From Pisolithus tinctorius (lineage: Eukaryota; Basidiomycota; Agaricomycetes; Boletales; Pisolithaceae), in contig JANFAH010000144.1 in the NCBI GenBank assembly GCA_024663395.1, positions 1 to 57,308 on the forward strand: 57,308 nt of DNA, in the 5' to 3' direction. Below, piece after piece: positions 51,938 through 57,308 of this stretch (the first letter of the stretch is position 1; the number at the start of each line of letters is the position of its first letter). Made by a program: the position numbers and the translations under genes. The notes under the pieces are model-generated. The model had not been told where the DNA came from. It was given only the letters and a program-made list of their open reading frames with translations, and searched no databases.

Positions 51938-53341
51938 ATGGCAAAAGATGATCATTCCTTACAAGTCCCAACCCTAAATGCGGACGGAAGCAACTGGCTA
52001 TACTACAAGGCTCGGGTTGAATGGGCCGTCAGCTCGAAAGGGCTGATCGGACACCTGACCGGCTTGGATGCGAAACCAGAGGACCCTTCAGCAGGGAAAG
52101 ACGCCTCCTGGAAGCCCACAGCCACAGAGCAAAAACTTGTCAGCGAATACCCAGAAAAACTTCGGCAATGGGCTAAGGACGACGGATTTGTCAAGCAAGT
52201 GATTGCTGTGTCGCTCCCGGAATCTCTATTCCTTCGAGTCCTGAAGGAAGAGACTGCAAAGAGTGTGTGGGGTGTCCTCACCGATCTTTTCCAAAACCGC
52301 TCTCGTGTCGTCGCAATTGATCTTCGGAGAAAACTCCAAGAATCCCGCTGTTCGGAAAAAGGCGATGTCTGCGCTCACTTTGACAAGATGCGTGCACTGC
52401 GCGAACAACTTGCTGCGCTTGGACAGTCAATCACAGACGATGACTTTGCAGCCATCATCCTCAGTTCACTTCCCGCTTCTTACGACTCCAACCTTGCAGC
52501 TATGACGTCTTCGGCCCTAGTCATGCAAAAGGACCTATCTCCGGACTTTATAGTCAAAGTAATTTCCGACGAATATGATAGGCGCCAAACGTGGATGAAA
52601 AGAGGCAACTCTGGAAACTCCGGAAATTCCGAAGATGCGGCTTACACAGTGAAGGATGGAAAGAAGTCCACCTGTGAAAATTGCGGAAAGAAAGGTCATA
52701 CGAAAGACCAATGCTGGGAAGAGGGTGGCGGAAGAGCTGGGCAAGCGCCCAAGTGGTTCCAGAACAAGGGAAAAGGGAAAAAGAAGGAGAAAGGTACCGG
52801 AAAAGCGGCCACTGCGGCCAGTGCATCAGCCAGCTCGAGTGCGCAGACCAGCGCTGACTCAGAACCTGATGGAGTTTGGCTAGCACACCCGCAGGACGAT
52901 GACTGGCTTACAGAAATTGCAGAGGAAGAAATTCCGAACCCCCAGGACATCGTTAACAACGAAGAAGATGCATATACGAACAACTATGACTGTGTTCTCC
53001 TTGCAGGCGAAAGCCTAAATTCCGCAGAAGAGACAATCCTGTTCGACTCAGGCGCTTCACACCATATGTCCTCCTACCGCAGCAAATTCCTCGATTACAA
53101 GCCAATCGTACCCAAACCTATCACTGCTGCTGACAACCACACCTTCCATGCCATTGGGAAAGGCGATCTCGCAATCTCACTCCCAAACAGCAATACCCAG
53201 ACCCATATTCGACTCAAAGATGTGCTCTATGCCCCCAAGATGGAATTACACTCGTTTCCATTAGCAAACTTGACGTTGCTGGGTATGCGGCATTATTCCG
53301 AGACAAGCGTTGTCAAATTTTCGATGCTCGAAAAAGGAAAG
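51938..53341 (+). pseudogene. gag: Gag-protease of complete copia
   Basis: ATG 51938. Copia gag (UBN2-like) over residues 1-215, zinc knuckle CENCGKKGHTKDQC at 246-259, Lys-rich linker, and aspartic protease motif FDSGASHH with Asp at residue 370 (53045-53047). Around 53230 one G is missing (ATGGAATT where ATGGGAATT keeps phase), so the last 35 residues before the stop are out of frame. The true frame continues with LVSISKLDVAGYA into the integrase. Confidence 0.88.
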
Positions 53342-54656
53342 TAGCTGAAATTCCGATGCAAAAAGGCCTCTACTGCCTTAAACGAGCTCGTCGTGCCTTC
53401 GCAGGCCTGGCCAAGGCCACAGAATCCTTAACCATGGAGGAGATTCACATAAGGCTTGGCCACATCGCTCCCGAAGCCATCCGGCGCATGCTCAAGGACG
53501 GCACGATTACCGGAATTAAACTGGACGAAGCGCATCCTACCATGGGCACGTGCAATTCATGTGAATATGCCAAAGCAACTCGGAAGCCCATTGGGAAGGA
53601 GCGCGACCCACCCCGCCGTGAACACCTAGGTGACGAGATCCACACAGATCTCTGGGGACCTTCTCCGGTCCAAACCCCTGGCCACAGCCAATACTACGTG
53701 TCATTCACGGATGACCACACCTGCTACACCAAGCTGTACCTCCAAAAGACGAAAGCCGAGACCTTCACATTGTACAAGGCCTATGAAGCATGGCTGAACA
53801 CGCAGTTCGACACCAAAGTCAAGCGGCTTCGCTCAGATCGTGGGGAGAATACCTTAGTGCGGAATTTTCGGAATATCTGAAATCCCGAGGCACAGAACGA
53901 CGTGTAACCGTCCGCGATACCCCTGAACACAACGGAGTTGCAGAACAACTCAACAGAATGCTCGTTGAGCGCGTACGTGCAATGATTCACGCCAGTGGCC
54001 TACCCAAGAACCTCTGGGGGGAGGCCATTATGCATGCGACCTGGCTCAAAAACCGCTCGTCAACTCGCCGTCTAGGCACGAAAACTCCCTACGAAATGCT
54101 CTACCAAAGACCACCTGATCTCTCAAAAATTCCGGTCTGGGGATGCCGTGTCAAGGTCCATGACACCTCTGGCTCCAAACTAGACATGCGAGCCCGAGAC
54201 GGACACTGGGTAGGTTTTGACCCTGAGAGCGATGGCCACCGTATCTACTGGCCTGACACACGAGCAATCGGAATTGAAAGAAGTGTCATTTTCGAGCACC
54301 GGGATGTGTCTGTACCACATGGTGTGCCGCTCGAGGGGGAGCAGGGGAATTCCGACACCTCAGAAAGAAATTCCGAAGCCTCAAAACGAAATTCCGAAAC
54401 CTCAGAATGGAACTCCGCAGCTTCACAGGGAAATTCCGAGGCCCCGCAGATGGTCGAGCGACCCACCGAAGCAACTTCGGAAATTCCGAGACTAATTCCG
54501 GACCCACTCGGAGACAATTTCGAAACACCTCCACCTCAACCTCGTCGTTCCACTCGCCAGCACTTCGAATCAGACTATATGAGGCGCCTACGTGCAGGGG
54601 AAGGCACTCGTGATGGGCGCATCCCTCTCGACTTCGTAAAAGAACTCTGAGAGAGC
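53233..54656 (+). pseudogene. pol: Integrase of complete copia (one G missing, one stop)
   Basis: The zinc domain (H-X3-H...C-X2-C, about 53446-53565) and core with TDLWGPSPVQ and SDRG (about 53835) lead to a one-G loss in the G-run at 53841-53844. The core continues from 53850 (EYLSAEFSEYLKS) through HNGVAEQLNRML. A linker holds five 7-residue repeats starting Asn-Ser (54347-54445). TGA at 54648-54650 probably replaces CGA. Catalytic residues look intact. Confidence 0.87.
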
Positions 54657-54699
54657 GATAGCAACCCAAACAGCCCGAAATCCCAAGAAACGCTACCTA

Positions 54700-56356
54700 T
54701 GTATTCGACGAAGAGCTAGCTGCCGATGAAGATGACACTAACATTGTGTATGCTATGGTGGCAGGGATGGCTGAAGCCGAAGGGCTAGACCCATCAACAG
54801 TCTGTGAGGCGAAATCCCGAGCTGACTGGCCAAAGTGGCAAAATGCCATAAATGCGGAATTAAACAGCCTAGAGGAAGCGCATACCTGGGATGTCGTTGA
54901 GTGCCCCAAGGGCGCAAATGTCGTAGGATGCAAATGGGTCTTCAAGATCAAACGCAATGCTGCCGGAGAAATTGAGAAGTACAAGGCCCGCCTAGTCGCT
55001 AAGGGATATTCTCAGATCCAGGGCGTTGACTACGACGAAACATATGCCCCCGTCGCAAGACTCGCATCTCTCCGCACCATACTAGCAATTGCTGCACGCA
55101 ATGACTGGGATATTGATGTATTCGATTTCCACTCGGCATTCCTCAATGGCAAACTCGGAGATGGCGAAGACATTTACATGGAGCTCCCTGAGGGCTACGC
55201 TATAGGGCGGAATTTTTCCCATCCAGTTGGGAAGCTAAACGTAGCATTATACGGCTCGAAACAAGGCGCGCTTCAGTGGTACCAGAAGCTATGCGCTACT
55301 CTTGCAGACCTTGGGCTCACCAGGGCACACGCAGACTGGGGAGTGTTCTATGGTCGCATAGGATCGGAAATTCTCATCCTCGCCAGCCACATCGATGACT
55401 GCACTGTAACAGGCAGTTCCCCATCGTTAATTCACTCGTTTAAACAGGAGATCAGCACTCGTTTTAAAATCTCCGACCTAGGGCCCATCAGTTGGCTACT
55501 TGGGATGAAGGTGACACGGAACAGAGAAGCCCACACCATATCCCTGTCGCAGCAGTCCTACATTGAGGCCATCCTGACGAAATACAACCTCGCTGACTGC
55601 AAACCTGCCGCAATTCCGATGGACCCCGGAATAAAACTCTCTTGCGGAGAAATTCCGCAGCCAGCCGAAGAAGCTGCACGCATGAAAAACGTACCCTACC
55701 GTGCTGCTGTAGGCTCCCTCATGCACCTTGCTGTTGGAACACGCCCAGATATCGCATTTGCTGTCTCCACAGTCGCTCAGTTCAACAACGCACCCAACAT
55801 GACTCACTGGGAAGCCATGAAACAAATCTACAGGTATATCTCAGGCACAAAAGCGCTCGCTTTAACGTTCGGAAATTCAGAACGAGGCCTCGAGGGCTAT
55901 ACCGATGCAGATGGAGCTTCACAGGAGCATTGATGCGCTATAAGCGGATATGCCTACCTACTAGATGGTGGAGCTATCAGTTGGGCTTCACGGAAACAGG
56001 AACTCGTAACGCTCTCCACTGCTGAAGCAGAGTACATTGCAGCGACTCACGCAGCCAAAGAGGGCCTGTGGCTTCGACAACTCATCGGAGAAGTTTTCCG
56101 ACCACCACTCAAACCCCTATCCCGCTGTATTCCGACAGTCAATCCGCCATCGCGCTTACCAAAGATGGCAGCTATCATGCTCACACAAAGCACATCGACA
56201 TACGATACCATTTCATTCGTTTTGCTGTGGAAAACAATTCCTTTCGTTTAATTTATTGTCCTACTGACGACATGGTCGCCGATACCCTTACCAAGCCTCT
56301 ACCTAGCATCAAGGCGAAACACTTCGCGTCTGCACTCGGACTTCGTTCCGATTGAG
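54700..56356 (+). pseudogene. pol: RT-RNase H of complete copia
   Basis: Frame 54746-55933 has CKWVFKIKR, YAPVARLASLRTI, FLNGKLGDGEDIYME, YGSKQGALQWY and the catalytic HIDD (55388-55399), then PDIAFAVSTVAQF and RNase H TDADG. TGA at 55931-55933 (probably from CGA) interrupts it. The frame continues to about 56105 with STAEAEYIAAT, then shifts once into 56110-56355 (LYSDSQSAIAL, HIDIRYHFIR, DTLTKPLP). The normal copia end lies before the polypurine tract. Confidence 0.88.
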
Positions 56357-56362
56357 GGGGAG
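56354..56362 (+). other. Polypurine tract of complete copia
   Basis: GAGGGGGAG directly before the 3' LTR, the same sequence as at 38965-38973. Confidence 0.75.
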
Positions 56363-56653
56363 TGTCGAGAATGCAATCTGGAGTTACGGTAGTGTCTCGG
56401 AGTTTCACCCAGAGGGCTTGGAATTGTTCCCCGACCCTCGGAATTAAATTCCGATGTCAATGCGCTTACTAATTACGGTACTATAAATTTTCCGCACCGT
56501 TCTTTTCCACCTCAGTGACTACTTCGTACACTGAGGTGAGTATAGCTAGATTCCACTCGTTTACTTGGTACTGACGTAGTGTAGAAACTCATACCTTTGT
56601 TAGGTACTAATAAAGTGACTACTTCGTACACTGAGAAACTCATACCTTCGTTA
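56363..56653 (+). repeat. 3' LTR of complete copia
   Basis: 291 bp, same length as the 5' LTR; 7 transitions, each turning a CpG in one copy into TpG or CpA in the other. Confidence 0.92.
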
Positions 56654-56658
56654 GTGTC

Positions 56659-57308
56659 TTCCGTGGGGAGAAGAACTTAGGGGGGAGAAGATGCAAGCCC
56701 CTAAGAATGCAACTCGCTGAAGTTTAAGTACTGTCTACGCATCATGTGACCATGTCATTCAAAATCCGCCTTACAAACCCCTTCTGGCAGTAGCTTATTG
56801 GGATGCCTCCTCATTCGTCCAATTCCAAGTGGCCGTTGTGGAGATATGACTATTTTTGTATTCAGAGGGCTGTGAGACATTTGTGTGAGTAACTCTGAGT
56901 TGGGTGAACGGATTGGATTCTTTTTTCTCTATGTTTGCCTACGAGTTCCCTACCATCTCTTTGGAGTTTTGTGTTCTTATATTGTCCTTACAATGCCATT
57001 ACAAGTGTATGCATTCATCCGGCCAAATCACTTTGTCAATACCAGGCAATACAAGTGACTTGTAAGGTACTATATGGCTTATCAGCCCTTACCAAGACTG
57101 TAAGGTATTGCAAGGCCTTTGCAAGCTTTTGGATGTTTTGCTGATGTACAACGGAGAGTCTTTACGGCCGATGTCAACCTGACAGGAATGAATAGGCACC
57201 GTCAGACGCACATCGAGTCGTATTTTGCGGGGAGCTTTGGTGAGAATGGCGAACTTCGCATTGCGAGAGTGTATTGGTCGCACTCAAACCATGTATGTAT
57301 TCTCCTTT
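56659..57308. other. Host-like right flank, possible exon near the end
   Basis: No complete gene. The first 22 nt may finish the exon interrupted by copia. From about 57135 to 57290 a plus-strand frame is open (RVFTADVNLTGMNRH, HIESYFAGSFGENG, RVYWSH), ending at a donor-like GTATGT. It looks like a host exon, but I do not recognise it. Confidence 0.3.

Larger units (their letters stand above)
51583..56653 (+). mobile_element. Ty1/copia retrotransposon, complete but inactivated
   Basis: 5071 bp, two 291 bp LTRs (TGTCGAGAATGC...CTTCGTTA), TSD GTGTC at 51578-51582 and 56654-56658. Order gag, protease, integrase, RT, RNase H, typical of copia. The LTRs differ at 7 sites, all CpG transitions. Pol has at least two G losses, two probable CGA-to-TGA stops and further indels. 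ATTCCG/CGGAAT is strongly over-represented across the element. Confidence 0.95.

Noticed and set aside
1..57308. tRNA, rRNA and snRNA genes
   Set aside because: I found no cloverleaf with A/B boxes and no rRNA-like stretch; a tRNAscan or Infernal run would be decisive.

Overview
This window is a dense, nested transposon island, almost certainly from a filamentous basidiomycete (Agaricomycetes-like). The reasons are the Ty3/gypsy chromoviruses with C-terminal chromodomains, the Ty1/copia elements, a Helitron N-terminal region of the type common in mushroom-forming fungi, a short (51 nt) consensus intron, and decay concentrated at CpG sites. I see no intact host gene, tRNA, rRNA or CRISPR array.

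Layout. 1-16.7 kb: an old, CpG-depleted layer of Helitron pieces and TE-associated hypothetical genes. It is interrupted by Ty3 element A (1992-7846, TSD TCAAC), a 1.8 kb LTR (9885-11696) and a solo LTR (12551-13285, TSD GAAGG). 16.7-31.4 kb: a decayed minus-strand copia element, split by Ty3 element B (17313-24870, TSD ATCAG). Its 5' LTR holds a three-deep nest of LTRs: 27690-31163 contains 27796-30360, which contains 28029-28741. 31.4-36.7 kb: the inverted partner of the left layer, i.e. Helitron sequence plus another 1.8 kb LTR. 7847-11489 and 32400-36042 are equal in length (3643 bp) and appear identical in inverted orientation. 36.7-42.8 kb: a decayed minus-strand Ty3 element broken by a truncated plus-strand copia element. 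42.8-44.4 kb: a CpG-rich, probably host-derived island with a protein phosphatase fragment. 44463-51159: Ty3 element C (TSD TACAC). 51583-56653: a full-length copia element (TSD GTGTC). 56.7-57.3 kb: host-like flank.

Shared mechanics. Ty3 elements A, B and C all carry a -1 frameshift cassette at the gag stop (slippery heptamer, 4-6 nt spacer, stem-loop). All three also have a primer binding site 2 nt after the LTR that is complementary to their own mRNA 5' end, which is Tf1-style self-priming. Both better-preserved copia elements have a PBS matching the anticodon arm of initiator tRNA-Met. Nonsense changes are mostly explained by CGA to TGA.

Most interesting: element B carries, antisense between pol and its 3' LTR, an intact spliced gene for a 334-residue coiled-coil protein with a perfect Zn2Cys6 cysteine pattern. 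Zn2Cys6 proteins bind CGG triplets, and elements B, C and the complete copia are each saturated with their own CGG-containing word in both coding sequence and LTRs. This suggests a self-motif/anti-silencing or self-recognition system, formally like plant VANDAL/VANC; that link is hypothesis.
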